Origin: Kitasatospora sp. NBC_00240
GTDB taxonomy: Bacteria; Actinomycetota; Actinomycetes; Streptomycetales; Streptomycetaceae
NCBI RefSeq assembly: GCF_026342405.1
Contig: NZ_JAPEMU010000001.1
Span: forward strand, 6,696,001 to 6,760,000
DNA length: 64,000 nt
Direction: 5' to 3'
Position 1 is the stretch's first letter. Every line of letters begins with the position of its first letter. Shown piece by piece: positions 35,280-43,847 of the stretch. The notes beneath the pieces are model-generated. The model saw only the letters and a program-made list of their open reading frames with translations. It was not told the DNA's origin and made no database searches. Both the position numbers and the translations under genes were made by a program.

Positions 35280-36057
35280 ATGGACTTCGAGATCCGCGCG
35301 GACAGGACGCCTCAGGGTCCTCGAAAGCTGAGTCGGGAGCGAGAGGCATACTCCCGGCTCATGCAGCAGGGCTACAGCAACAGGGAGGCCTGCCGGATCG
35401 TCGGGATCGACGAACGGACCGGCCAGAAGTGGCGTAACGGGCGAAAGCCCACAGGGAAGCAGAGAACGGCGCTGCTGCCGCTTCGCGCGGCAGCAGCGCC
35501 TCCCGGCGCTTCGCGGTACCTGCGCGAGAGTGACCGCATCCATATCGCCGACCGGCTCAGGGAGCGGGCTACGATCCGCGAGATCGCGGTCGAGCTGGGC
35601 CGCAGCCCGTCAACCGTCAGCCGGGAGATCCGCCGCAACCGCCACCAGGAGAGCGGGGCATACCGGCCGTACGCCGCCCAGGCCCGGGCGGACGGCCGCC
35701 GGCCCCGCCCCAAACCGGGGAAGATCGCCGAGAACACCGAGCTGCGGAACTTCATCCAGGACCATCTGGACCGGAAGTGGAGTCCGGAGCAGATCTGCCA
35801 GGCTCTGCGGGACACCTTTCCCGAGCGGCCGGAGATGCACGTGGTCCACGAAACGGTCTACCAGGCCCTCTACGTCCAGGGCCGGGGCGAGTTGCGCCGG
35901 GAGCTGGCCAAAGCCCTGCGATCGGGACGCACCTGGCGCAAGCCGCACCGCCAGGCCACCTGCCGCCAGCCCAGGTTCGCCACCCCCATGGTCATGATCA
36001 GCGAGCGTCCCGCCGAGGCCGAGGACCGGGCCGTGCCCGGCCACTGGGAAGGCGACC
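35280..36057 (+). CDS. IS30 transposase, 5' exon
   Basis: This exon encodes the first 259 residues of the transposase and the first base of codon 260. It has an N-terminal helix-turn-helix (NREACRIVGIDERTGQKWRNG) and a second, IS30-specific one (ATIREIAVELGRSPSTVSREIRRN). The start of the DDE domain follows, ending exactly at GHWEGD with the first catalytic Asp. Without splicing, the frame would run into the intron and stop at 36113. Joined to the 3' exon at 38614, the total is 1218 bases, a 405-residue protein of normal IS30 length. ATG 35280 has AGGGG 4 bases upstream. Confidence 0.92.
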
Positions 36058-36685
36058 GTGCGACACGAAGCTGCACGAGTTTGAGTGGACTGACCGATTG
36101 GAGGGGCGGCTGATGAGGCCGTAATTGCAGTCACGGGTCCGTGTCCGTATGACCCGTCCCCACCCTTGACGTGCGATGCCGGTAACGGCGTGGTGCGAAG
36201 CTCAGGGGAAAGCCCAAGGACTTCCGTTCCATCCGGAAGTTACCGGCAAGGGGAAGACCGGACGGGTGAACGCAAGTGAACTCTCGTTGATGCCTCGTGA
36301 TCCCAAGCCCCGCCGATGGAAAGCACCAGCGGGGTGCATGGCTGGCCGCTGAGAAGCGGCAGGCGCTGGCCGGTAGAGGTCACTCCGGCCAGGTGGACAC
36401 CGCCGCCTCGGGGTAAAGAGAGCACCCACCCCGGTCGTATCTCACTCGTGTGGAACGTGGAAACCCCGTTGGGGTCCGAGCCTGCGTGGCTCGGTCGGCC
36501 GACCGTGAGGAAGGCTCAACTCCCCAGCGGGAACAGGATGGCCCAAGAAGCCAATGCCGGAAGCCGAAAGGAAACGGGAACCCGGGGCAGCATGATCGGC
36601 CTCTCCGTCGATCGCCTCGCATAACCGTCCGGATACAGGCTGCTGCCTGGACCCGAAAGGGTGCTGACGTGGGCCGGGTGAGCCT

Positions 36686-38539
36686 GTGCGGACTCACTGG
36701 ACGAAGACGACGGAACCGAGGGACAAGTTGGACACCAACACGGATGCGGACGGAGCGGTCCAGACCGTCCCGGCTGCTGCCGCGACGGTGAACGGACCTG
36801 AGGGCGAAGGCCTGGACTGGGCGTCGGTCAACTGGCGCCGCGCCGAGGAGGACGTACGGCGTCTGCGGCAGAGAATCTTCACGGCATCGCAGGCAGGGGA
36901 CCTGAAGAAGGTCCGCAACTTGCAGAAGCTGATGCTCCGGTCCCGTTCGAACACGCTCTTGAGTGTGCGGCGGGTCACGGAGATCAACGCAGGACGCGCG
37001 ACGGCGGGAGTCGACGGGAAGGTGGTACTGCTTCCCCAGTCGAAGGCCGCGCTGGCCCACTGGGTCCAGCACCGGGCCCGACCCTGGACTCCCCAGCCCG
37101 TCAAGCGGGTGTTCATCCCGAAACCAGGGACCACGAAGAAGCGCGGCCTCGGGATTCCCGTGATCGTCGACCGGTGCCTTCAAGCTGTGGCACTGGGCGC
37201 ACTGGAACCCGAGTGGGAAGCGCGGTTCGAGCCGAAGTCGTACGGCTTCCGGCCCGGCCGCGGCTGTCACGACGCGATCGGGGCCATCTACTCCACGCTC
37301 AACGGGAAGAACCCGCAGCGTGTGTGGGTGCTCGACGCGGACCTGACGGCGGCGTTCGACCGTATCGACCACGCCCGGCTGATGGCCGCGCTCGGCACCT
37401 TCCCCGCCCGGGGACTGGTCCGGCAGTGGCTGAAGGCCGGGGTCGTGGACAAAGGTCGGTTCGCCCCGACCGAGGAGGGAACTCCGCAGGGCGGGGTGAT
37501 CAGCCCGTTGCTCTTCAACGTGGCCCTGCACGGGATGGAGGAAGCCGCAGGGGTCCGCTACTTCACCGCCGGCCGAGACGCCGGCAGTGCGCAGAGCGGA
37601 AGCCCCGTGCTGGTGCGGTACGCAGACGACTTTGTCGCGATATGCACCAGCCGTGAGCAGGCCGAACTGGTCAAGGAACGGCTGGCCGCATGGCTGACGC
37701 CCAGAGGACTCGCCTTCCACGAGGACAAGACACGCATCGTCCACGCGGAGAGCGGGTTCGACTTCCTGGGGTTCAACGTCCGCCGGTATCACGGCAAACT
37801 GCTGATCAAGCCGAGCACAGCGGCGCAACGACGGATCCGGGAACAGCTGCACGCCGAGATGTTGGCCCTGCGAGGGGCCAACGCTGCGGCCGTGCTCAAG
37901 AAGATCAACCCCATCGTGCGGGGCTGGTCGGCCTACTACCGGACGGTGGTGTCCAGCGAGGTCTTCACGGCGCTGGACAACTACATGTGGACGCTCGCCT
38001 ACAAGTGGGCCAAGCACAGCCACCCGAACAAGCCGAAGCACTGGGTCTCCAGCAAGTACTTCGGCCGGTTCAACAAGTCCAGGAAGGACCGGTGGGTGTT
38101 CGGCGACCGCGACAGCGGCGCCTACCTACTCAAGTTCTCCTGGACGAAGATCGTCCGGCACCAGTTGGTCAAGGGCAGGGCGTCTCCGGATGACCCTGCC
38201 CTGGAGCCGTACTGGGCCGAGCGGCGCCGCAAGGGACCACCTCTGCCGGTGGACGGTATGACCATGCGCCTGCTTCAGGCCCAGCACGGTCGCTGCCCAG
38301 CCTGCGGAGGGCTCCTGCTGCACGCCGACCACCCGCCGCGAAGCCCCCAGGAGTGGGAGACGTGGCGGGCCGTCATCAGGAAGGCGATCTCCAAGCAGTA
38401 CGTCGCGTTCCTGGGCGGGAGCACGCCGGGCGATCAACGAATCCGTCTCCTCCACACCCAGTGTCAACGGCGGAACGGAGCCGCCGAGCCGACACGTCCC
38501 GCACCTTCGCCTGCCCGCGAGCCCACGGGGCTTGCTTGA
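36686..38539 (+). CDS. ltrA: Group II intron reverse transcriptase/maturase with HNH-type endonuclease domain
   Basis: The 617-residue intron-encoded protein has a reverse transcriptase with VKRVFIPKPGTTKKRGLGIP, the catalytic YADD at 312-315 and TPQGGVISPLL. A maturase (X) domain follows with INPIVRGWSAYYR and SSKYFGRFNK. At the C-terminus is a zinc/HNH-like region (RCPACGGLLLHADHPP, IRLLHTQCQRRN) in which the usual final His of the HNH core is a Gln. It promotes intron folding and splicing and copies intron RNA into target DNA. The start is GTG 36686, with a weak GGGTGAG upstream. Its stop codon runs into domain V. A reading frame on the other strand is its shadow. Confidence 0.93.
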   Translation: MRTHWTKTTEPRDKLDTNTDADGAVQTVPAAAATVNGPEGEGLDWASVNWRRAEEDVRRLRQRIFTASQAGDLKKVRNLQKLMLRSRSNTLLSVRRVTEINAGRATAGVDGKVVLLPQSKAALAHWVQHRARPWTPQPVKRVFIPKPGTTKKRGLGIPVIVDRCLQAVALGALEPEWEARFEPKSYGFRPGRGCHDAIGAIYSTLNGKNPQRVWVLDADLTAAFDRIDHARLMAALGTFPARGLVRQWLKAGVVDKGRFAPTEEGTPQGGVISPLLFNVALHGMEEAAGVRYFTAGRDAGSAQSGSPVLVRYADDFVAICTSREQAELVKERLAAWLTPRGLAFHEDKTRIVHAESGFDFLGFNVRRYHGKLLIKPSTAAQRRIREQLHAEMLALRGANAAAVLKKINPIVRGWSAYYRTVVSSEVFTALDNYMWTLAYKWAKHSHPNKPKHWVSSKYFGRFNKSRKDRWVFGDRDSGAYLLKFSWTKIVRHQLVKGRASPDDPALEPYWAERRRKGPPLPVDGMTMRLLQAQHGRCPACGGLLLHADHPPRSPQEWETWRAVIRKAISKQYVAFLGGSTPGDQRIRLLHTQCQRRNGAAEPTRPAPSPAREPTGLA

Positions 38540-38572
38540 GCCGTGTGCGGTGAAAGCTGCTTGCACGGTTCT
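38539..38572 (+). ncRNA. Group II intron domain V (catalytic hairpin)
   Basis: A 34-nucleotide hairpin, AGCCGTGTGCGG, then the GAAA-containing loop TGAAAGC, then closing with GCACGGTTCT. This is the size and shape of domain V, with the AGC catalytic triad at 38539-38541. The last base of the maturase stop codon is the first base of this triad. Domain VI follows (GCCGGGGTCCC with GGGCCCCGGC). Confidence 0.93.
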
Positions 38573-38613
38573 GAGGGGGCCGGGGTCCCAGTAATGGGCC
38601 CCGGCTACCCGAC

Positions 38614-39053
38614 TGATCATCGGCAAGGACAGCGGATCCGCGATCGGCACTCTCGTTGAACGGGCCACCCGCTATGTGGTGCTCCTGCACCTGCCGAACG
38701 GCCGCACCGCCGAACACGTCCGCGACGCGCTCGTGGACACCGTCCGAACCCTGCCCGGCCACCTGGTCAGGTCACTGACCTGGGACCAAGGCTCGGAGAT
38801 GGCCGCCCACGGCTCGTTCACCGTCGCCACCGGCGTCCCGGTCTACTTCTGTGACCCGGCCAGCCCTTGGCAACGCGGCTCGAACGAGAACACGAACGGG
38901 CTTCTGCGGCAGTACTTCCCCAAGGGCACCGACCTGTCCGCCCACAGCCCTGAGCACCTGGTCGCCGTCGCCGCCGAGCTCAACGGCCGCCCACGCAAAA
39001 CGCTCGGCTGGGAAACCCCAGCCGAGCGCCTGCATAAACTGCTCGCGGCCTGA
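38614..39053 (+). CDS. IS30 transposase, 3' exon
   Basis: This exon continues the transposase from the second base of codon 260: LIIGKDSGSAIGTLVERATR. The second catalytic Asp is in LTWDQGSEMAAH and the Glu is in RGSNENTNGLLRQYF. It ends with LNGRPRKTLGWETPAERLHK, the common IS30 C-terminus. All three DDE residues are therefore present once the intron is removed. By itself it has no proper start, so function depends on splicing. Confidence 0.92.
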
Positions 39054-39067
39054 TCAAAACGACCACG

Positions 39068-39087
39068 TGTTGCAACGACCCCTAGAA
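39068..39087 (-). repeat. IS30 right terminal inverted repeat
   Basis: The complement reads TTCTAGGGGTCGTTGCAACA and differs from the left end at one base. Confidence 0.92.
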
Positions 39088-39154
39088 ACCGCCCCGCGTA
39101 CCGAGCGCCCCTCTCGTCCCGTTTCCCGGGGCCGGGTGCCCGGCGCCGTCCGGG

Positions 39155-39952
39155 CTAGTGGATCTCGGTGACCACGACGTCCAGCTGCCAGGCCTTGCGG
39201 GCGGTGCCCCGGGCCGCCACCTCGACCCGGTAGCCGAGTGCCAGCAGCGCGTCCACCAGCTCGTCGGGGGTCTTCGGCTCGGCGCCCGCGACCAGCAGGT
39301 CACGCACCAGCCGCCCCTTGGTGGCCTTGTTGAAGTGGCTCACCACCGAGCGCTTCGGCACGCCGTCGACCTCGCGCTCCTGGAGCACCCGTACCGTCGC
39401 GGTCCGTCCGAGCAGCTCGCCGGCCGGCTTCCAGGCCGCCGCGTAGGCCGAACTGCGCAGGTCCAGCACCAGCCCGTCGGCGACCTCCGGCAGCACCGTG
39501 GCCGTCGCACTCCGCCAGTACGCCCCGAGCGCCCCCAACGGCGGGAGTTTCACCCCCATCGAGCAGCGGTACGACGGGATCCGGTCGGTGATCCGGACCG
39601 CGCCCCAGAGCCCCGAGAACACCAGCAGCGCACGCTCGGCCCGCCCGTACGCTGCCTCGTCCAGTGTCGCCAGACCCAGCGCGTCGAACAGCACACCGGT
39701 GTACACCTCCCCGGCCGGGCGGGCGCCCGCGGTCAGCAGCCCGGTGTTGCGCGCCACCTCGCCGCGCAGGCCCGGGCTCAGCCCCAGTACCTCGGCGGCC
39801 CGGTCGGTGTCGCCCGAGCACAGCTTCACCAGCGCGGCCAGCACGTTCTCGCGCGCCGTGGTCAGCCCCGGCAGCGACAGCCCGTCGAGTGCCAGCGGCA
39901 CGCCGGGCCCGGACGCGGCCTTGCCCTCCGAGGGCGGCAACAGGACCAGCAC
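39155..39952 (-). CDS. yaaA: Peroxide stress protein YaaA (UPF0246/DUF328)
   Basis: A 265-residue cytoplasmic protein beginning VLVLLPPSEGKAA, the family signature. Typical later blocks are YTGVLFDALG, LLVFSGLWGAVRITDRIPSYR and SVVSHFNKATKGRLVRDLL. E. coli YaaA lowers free iron and limits DNA damage under peroxide stress. GTG 39952 is preferred to the upstream TTG codons because AGGAG lies 7 bases before it. It is convergent with the RNase H operon, and the IS30 element lies between them without touching its coding part. Confidence 0.92.
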   Translation of the reverse strand: MLVLLPPSEGKAASGPGVPLALDGLSLPGLTTARENVLAALVKLCSGDTDRAAEVLGLSPGLRGEVARNTGLLTAGARPAGEVYTGVLFDALGLATLDEAAYGRAERALLVFSGLWGAVRITDRIPSYRCSMGVKLPPLGALGAYWRSATATVLPEVADGLVLDLRSSAYAAAWKPAGELLGRTATVRVLQEREVDGVPKRSVVSHFNKATKGRLVRDLLVAGAEPKTPDELVDALLALGYRVEVAARGTARKAWQLDVVVTEIH

Positions 39953-40118
39953 GGCGGCACTCCTCAACAATTTGTGGCAGCTGACCCCGACACCCTACGC
40001 AACCGGGGCCTGGCGTGCGGAACCGCATCCACTCCCTGGCCCGCCGCCCCGCCCCGCCGCGTACGCCGGGGGCCGCCGCCGGCGCCCACGTACGGCTCCG
40101 CGCCCGAGCGCCGGCTGT

Positions 40119-40197
40119 GCCCGCCCCCGCCCCCGCGTACCGCCCCCGCCCCCGCGTACCGGCCGCGCCCGCGCACCGGCCCGCGCCCGCGCACCGG
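40119..40197. repeat. GC-rich short tandem repeats between yaaA and DUF3995
   Basis: Two near-identical units built on CCGCCCCCGCCCCCGCGTAC are followed by two of GGCCGCGCCCGCGCACC type. The region is almost free of A and T and is a likely slippage array. A small hairpin (GGGGAC-TCA-GTCCCC) overlaps the neighbouring stop codon. Confidence 0.8.
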
Positions 40198-40206
40198 CGC
40201 GGGGAC

Positions 40207-40647
40207 TCAGTCCCCGGCGCCCGCCACCACGGCGGCGCCCGCGCCCAGTGCAAGGCAGAGCGGCGAGTAGTAGCGGCGGTCCAGCCGCAGGAAGCGCTCC
40301 GTCCGCTCGACCCGCCCGCTGCCGAACAGCAGCAGCCCGCCCGCACCCCGTGCCAGCAGGGCGGCCGCGACCGTCCCCGAGCCCGCCTTGCGCACCCACC
40401 GCGGCCCGGCCGCCGGCAGCGCGCCCGCCCGGGCGCCCACCAGGTACGCGGCCGCGCCCAGCGCACCCGCCACGGCCAAGCAGGCCGCCGGGGACGGCAG
40501 GTCCTTCACGTCGACCCCGACCACCGCGTCCGCGAACTCCTCCCGCGTCCGCAAGGGCCAGGGCGTCGCCGCCCACACCGCGTGCAGCGCGCCCGTCGCG
40601 GCGAGTGCCCCCGCCACCGCCGTACCCGTGTTCCGTACCGCGTTCAT
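40207..40647 (-). CDS. DUF3995 membrane protein
   Basis: A 146-residue integral membrane protein with four hydrophobic stretches. It has the DUF3995 pattern GALHAVWAATPWPLRTREEFAD near the start and RFLRLDRRYYSPLCLALG near the end. ATG 40647 follows AAAGGGG. Function is unknown. It lies upstream of, and in the same direction as, yaaA. Confidence 0.85.
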   Translation of the reverse strand: MNAVRNTGTAVAGALAATGALHAVWAATPWPLRTREEFADAVVGVDVKDLPSPAACLAVAGALGAAAYLVGARAGALPAAGPRWVRKAGSGTVAAALLARGAGGLLLFGSGRVERTERFLRLDRRYYSPLCLALGAGAAVVAGAGD

Positions 40648-40709
40648 CCCCGCCCCTTTCGACACCGCCACCCTACGACCCGTCAGATCCGGTGCCCGGG
40701 CCGCCCCCG

Positions 40710-40773
40710 CCCTGCGACCCCGACCCCCTGCGACCCCCACCCCCTGCGACCCCGACCCCCTACGACCCGTCGG
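40710..40773. repeat. 16-bp tandem repeat, four copies, flanked by a second direct repeat
   Basis: CCCTGCGACCCCGACC-type units occur four times (40710, 40726, 40742, 40758), the last diverged to CCCTACGACCCGTCGG. The sequence CTACGACCCGTC(A/G)GATCCG flanks the array on both sides (near 40674 and 40760). It lies in the gap between the DUF3995 and RNB genes. Confidence 0.88.
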
Positions 40774-40867
40774 ATCCGCCACCCCGGGCGGCCGCCGTCC
40801 CGCGGCGCCGCCGGGTCGGCCCGCCCAGGTCCACCGTGAATCGCCCGGAACGTCCTATTCTGCGCGC

Positions 40868-42319
40868 ATGCCCCGTCGAAAACTGAGCGTCGTAGCCGCA
40901 GACTCCGCCCGGATCAACGCGGAGCTGGCCGAACTGCGCACCCGCCTGGACATCCGCGCCGAATGGCCCGGCGAGGTGCTCGCCGAGGCCGAGGAGGCGG
41001 CCGGGTCCCCCCGGGTGCCCGCCGAGGACGCCACCGACCTGCCGCTGTTCACCGTCGATCCTCCCGGTTCCCGAGACCTCGACCAGGCCATGCACCTGGC
41101 CCACCGCGCCGGCGGCTACCGGGTGCACTACGCGATCGCCGACGTGGCCGCCTTCGTCCGCCCCGGCGGCGCGGTCGACGCCGAGGCCCGGCGCCGCGTC
41201 CAGACCCTCTACTTCCCCGACCGCCGCGTTCCGCTGCATCCGGCCCGCCTCTCCGAGGACGCCGCCAGCCTGCTGCCCGGTGAGATCCGGCCGGCCCTGC
41301 TCTGGCAGATCGACCTGGACGCCGACGGCGCCGTGGTGCTGGCGGACCTGCGCCGCGCCCAGGTCCGCTCCCGCCGCCGCCTCGACTACGCGGGCGTCCA
41401 GCAGGCCCTCGACTCCGACGCCGCCGACGAGCAGCTGACCCTGCTCGCCACCGTCGGCCGGCTGCGCGAGCAGCAGGAGCAGGCCCGCGGCGGGATCAGC
41501 CTGCCCGTCCCCGAACAGGAGGTCGAGGAGAGCCCCCACGGCTACCGGCCCGTCTACCGGGCCCAGTTGCCGGTGGAGGGCTGGAACGCCCAGATCTCCC
41601 TGCTCACCGGCATGGCGGCGGCCGACCTGATGCTCGACGCGGGCGTCGGCCTGCTCCGCACCCTGCCGGCCGCGCCCGAGTCCGCCTACGCCCGGCTGCG
41701 CCGGACCGCCGAGGCCCTGCGGGTGCGCTGGCCGGACACCGTGCGCTACCCCCAGCTGATCCGCTCGCTGGACCCGCAGGTGCCGCTGAACGCCGCCTTC
41801 CTCAACGAATGCACCGGGCTGCTGCGCGGCGCCGGCTACCAGGCCTTCGACGCGTCGCAGGGCCTGCCGGTCCCCGCCGACCCGGGCCACGCCGCGCTCG
41901 CCGCGCCGTACGCGCACTGCACCGCCCCGCTGCGCCGGCTGGCCGACCGCTTCGCGCTGGAGATCTGCGTGGCCGTCGCAGGGGGAGCGGACGTGCCGTC
42001 CTGGGTGCGCGAGGCGCTGCCCGCGCTGCCCGCCCTGATGGCCGGCGGGGACCGCCGGGGCGCCGAGGTGGAGCGGGCCTGCGTGGACCTGGTGGAGGCC
42101 GAACTCCTGCACGGCCGCGAGGGCGAGGACTTCGACGCGGTGGTCGTCGACGTCGACGAGCGCAGGCCGGGCACCGGCACCGTCCAGCTGCGCGAGCCGG
42201 CCGTCCGGGCCAGGTGCGACGGGGACGGCCGGGAGCGGCTGCCGCTGGGCGAGCTGATCCGGGTCCGGCTGACCGTGGCGGACCCCGCCACCCGTACGGT
42301 CCGCTTCGCCCCCGCGTAG
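40868..42319 (+). CDS. RNB-domain ribonuclease (RNase II/R family)
   Basis: A 483-residue 3'-5' exoribonuclease-like protein. The RNB catalytic centre is visible as FTVDPPGSRDLDQAMHLAHR (Mg-binding Asp residues) and VHYAIADVAAFVRPGG. YFPDRRVPLHPARLSEDAAS and YAHCTAPLRRLADRF complete the family blocks. The cold-shock and S1 RNA-binding domains of full RNase R are mostly missing, as in the compact actinobacterial members. ATG 40868 is the first good start after the repeat array. It is followed by an MFS gene 27 bases downstream. Confidence 0.92.
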   Translation: MPRRKLSVVAADSARINAELAELRTRLDIRAEWPGEVLAEAEEAAGSPRVPAEDATDLPLFTVDPPGSRDLDQAMHLAHRAGGYRVHYAIADVAAFVRPGGAVDAEARRRVQTLYFPDRRVPLHPARLSEDAASLLPGEIRPALLWQIDLDADGAVVLADLRRAQVRSRRRLDYAGVQQALDSDAADEQLTLLATVGRLREQQEQARGGISLPVPEQEVEESPHGYRPVYRAQLPVEGWNAQISLLTGMAAADLMLDAGVGLLRTLPAAPESAYARLRRTAEALRVRWPDTVRYPQLIRSLDPQVPLNAAFLNECTGLLRGAGYQAFDASQGLPVPADPGHAALAAPYAHCTAPLRRLADRFALEICVAVAGGADVPSWVREALPALPALMAGGDRRGAEVERACVDLVEAELLHGREGEDFDAVVVDVDERRPGTGTVQLREPAVRARCDGDGRERLPLGELIRVRLTVADPATRTVRFAPA

Positions 42320-42346
42320 CGCCGCGGCGGGTGCGATGATCGGCGG

Positions 42347-43840
42347 GTGGTCGAACTCACCGCCCCGCCGGGCCGCCGCCGCAGGCAGCTGATCCTCGGG
42401 ATCTGCTGCCTCAGCCTGTTCATCGTCGGTCTGGACAACACCGTGGTGAACATCGCGCTCCCGGTGATCCAGAAGGACCTGGACGCTCCTGCCTCCGGGC
42501 TGCAATGGATCATCGACGCGTACACCCTGGTGCTCGCCGCCCTGCTGATGCTGTTCGGCTCGGTCGCCGACCGCTTCGGCCGCCGCCGGGTCTTCCAGAC
42601 CGGCCTGGTGCTCTTCGTGCTCGGCTCGCTGTTCTGCAGCCTCGCGCCGAGCCTGGAATGGCTGATCGGGTTCCGGGCTCTGCAGGCCGTCGGCGGGGCG
42701 ATGCTCAACCCGGTGGCCATGTCGATCATCACCAACACCTTCACCGACCCCCGTGAGCGGGCCCGGGCCATCGGCATCTGGGGCGGCGTGGTCGGCATCA
42801 GCATGGCGCTCGGCCCGCTGCTCGGCGGCTTCCTGGTCGCCAGCGCCGGCTGGCCCTCGATCTTCCTGATCAACGTCCCGGTCGGGCTGATCGCCTGCCT
42901 GCTGACCGCCCGCTACGTCCCCGAGTCGCGCGCCCCCAAGCCGCGCCGGCTGGACCCGGTCGGACAGCTGCTGATGATCGTCCTGCTCGGCTCGGGCACC
43001 GCCGCCATCATCGAGGGCCCCGAGCACGGCTGGACGTCGCCGCTCATCCTGACCCTCGCGGCCGTCGCCCTGGTCGCCCTGGTTGCCTTCCCGCTCTGGG
43101 AGCGGCAGGTCCCGGAGCCGCTGGTCGACCTGCGCTTCTTCCGCAGCGTGCCGTTCACCGGCGCCACCGTCACCGCCGTCTGCGCCTTCGCCGCACTCGG
43201 CGGATTCCTCTTCCTCAACACCCTCTACCTGCAGGACGTCCGGCACTACAGCCCGGTCGAGGCCGGCCTCTGGACGCTGCCGATGGCCGGCATGATGCTG
43301 GTCTGCGCCCCGCTCTCCGGGCGGATCGTCGGCAACCGAGGCCCGCGCGGTCCGCTGGTCGCCGCCGGGCTCGGCCTCGCCGCCAGCGGCCTCCTGCTGA
43401 CCCGGCTCACCGCCGACGCCCCCGCCGCACTGCTGCTCGCCGCCTACGCGCTGTTCGGCTTCGGCTTCGGCATGGTCAACGCGCCGATCACCAACGCCGC
43501 CGTCTCCGGCATGCCGCGCGCCCAGGCGGGCGTCGCCGCCGCGGTCGCCTCCACCAGCCGTCAGGTCGGCCAGTCCCTCGGGGTCGCCGTCATCGGCACC
43601 GTCGTCACCTCGGCCGTCGTCGGCCCGGTGGCCACCGGCTTCGCCGCCGCCAGCCACGCCGGCTGGTGGATCGTCATCGGCCTCGGCGTCGCCATCCTGC
43701 TGCTCGGCCTCGTCACCACCACTGCCTGGGCCGGCCGCACCGCCGCCGAGGTCGCCGCCGGCTTCGGCCCCGAACGCCTCCCCGGACGCATCCCCGACCC
43801 GGCCGGAGTAGGGGACGCGCCGCCCGAGCGGCTACGATGA
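42347..43840 (+). CDS. DHA2-type MFS transporter (14 helices)
   Basis: The 497-residue pump has a first helix LSLFIVGLDNTVVNIALPVI and motif A in SVADRFGRRRVFQTG. The antiporter motif C region GVVGISMALGPLLGGFLV is also present. About 14 hydrophobic segments fit DHA2 drug:H+ antiporters. The substrate is unknown. GTG 42347 is used. Its last codons overlap the likely rnpB promoter. Confidence 0.88.
   Translation: MVELTAPPGRRRRQLILGICCLSLFIVGLDNTVVNIALPVIQKDLDAPASGLQWIIDAYTLVLAALLMLFGSVADRFGRRRVFQTGLVLFVLGSLFCSLAPSLEWLIGFRALQAVGGAMLNPVAMSIITNTFTDPRERARAIGIWGGVVGISMALGPLLGGFLVASAGWPSIFLINVPVGLIACLLTARYVPESRAPKPRRLDPVGQLLMIVLLGSGTAAIIEGPEHGWTSPLILTLAAVALVALVAFPLWERQVPEPLVDLRFFRSVPFTGATVTAVCAFAALGGFLFLNTLYLQDVRHYSPVEAGLWTLPMAGMMLVCAPLSGRIVGNRGPRGPLVAAGLGLAASGLLLTRLTADAPAALLLAAYALFGFGFGMVNAPITNAAVSGMPRAQAGVAAAVASTSRQVGQSLGVAVIGTVVTSAVVGPVATGFAAASHAGWWIVIGLGVAILLLGLVTTTAWAGRTAAEVAAGFGPERLPGRIPDPAGVGDAPPERLR
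43833..43838 (+). promoter_or_regulatory. Likely -10 box of rnpB inside the end of the MFS gene
   Basis: TACGAT overlaps the last two sense codons and the first base of the MFS stop codon. It lies about 10 bases before the expected 5' end of RNase P RNA. A -35 element is not clear. Confidence 0.5.
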
Positions 43841-43847
43841 CCACTAC

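Larger units (their letters stand above)
36058..38613 (+). mobile_element. Group II intron inside the IS30 transposase gene
   Basis: The 5' end is GTGCGAC, the group II GUGYG consensus. The 3' end is AC, preceded by domain VI with a likely branch-point A at 38607, and domain V is at 38539-38572. A 617-residue reverse transcriptase/maturase lies in the domain IV position. IBS1 would be GCGACC at the end of the 5' exon, and GGTCGT at 36433-36438 could be the matching EBS1 (five pairs plus one G-U). Exon joining restores Leu directly after the first catalytic Asp of the transposase. The RNA should be a self-splicing, retrohoming ribozyme helped by its protein. Confidence 0.93.
35242..39087 (+). 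mobile_element. IS30-family insertion sequence interrupted by a group II intron
   Basis: The 3846-bp element is bounded by 20-bp inverted repeats that match at 19 positions. It contains one IS30-type transposase gene split into two exons by a 2556-bp group II intron, so the IS alone is about 1.29 kb. It lies between the RNase H/CobC gene and yaaA, genes that are neighbours in related genomes, and breaks no gene. I see no clear target-site duplication (left flank ends GGG, right flank starts ACC), although IS30 members normally make 2-3 bp. Confidence 0.9.

Noticed and set aside
40119..40197. CRISPR or origin-like iterons
   Set aside because: Units are degenerate simple repeats without spacers or a Rep gene.
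40760..43657. Minus-strand open frame opposite the RNB and MFS genes
   Set aside because: It spans two unrelated genes and has Gly/Asp/Gln/Arg-rich composition only.
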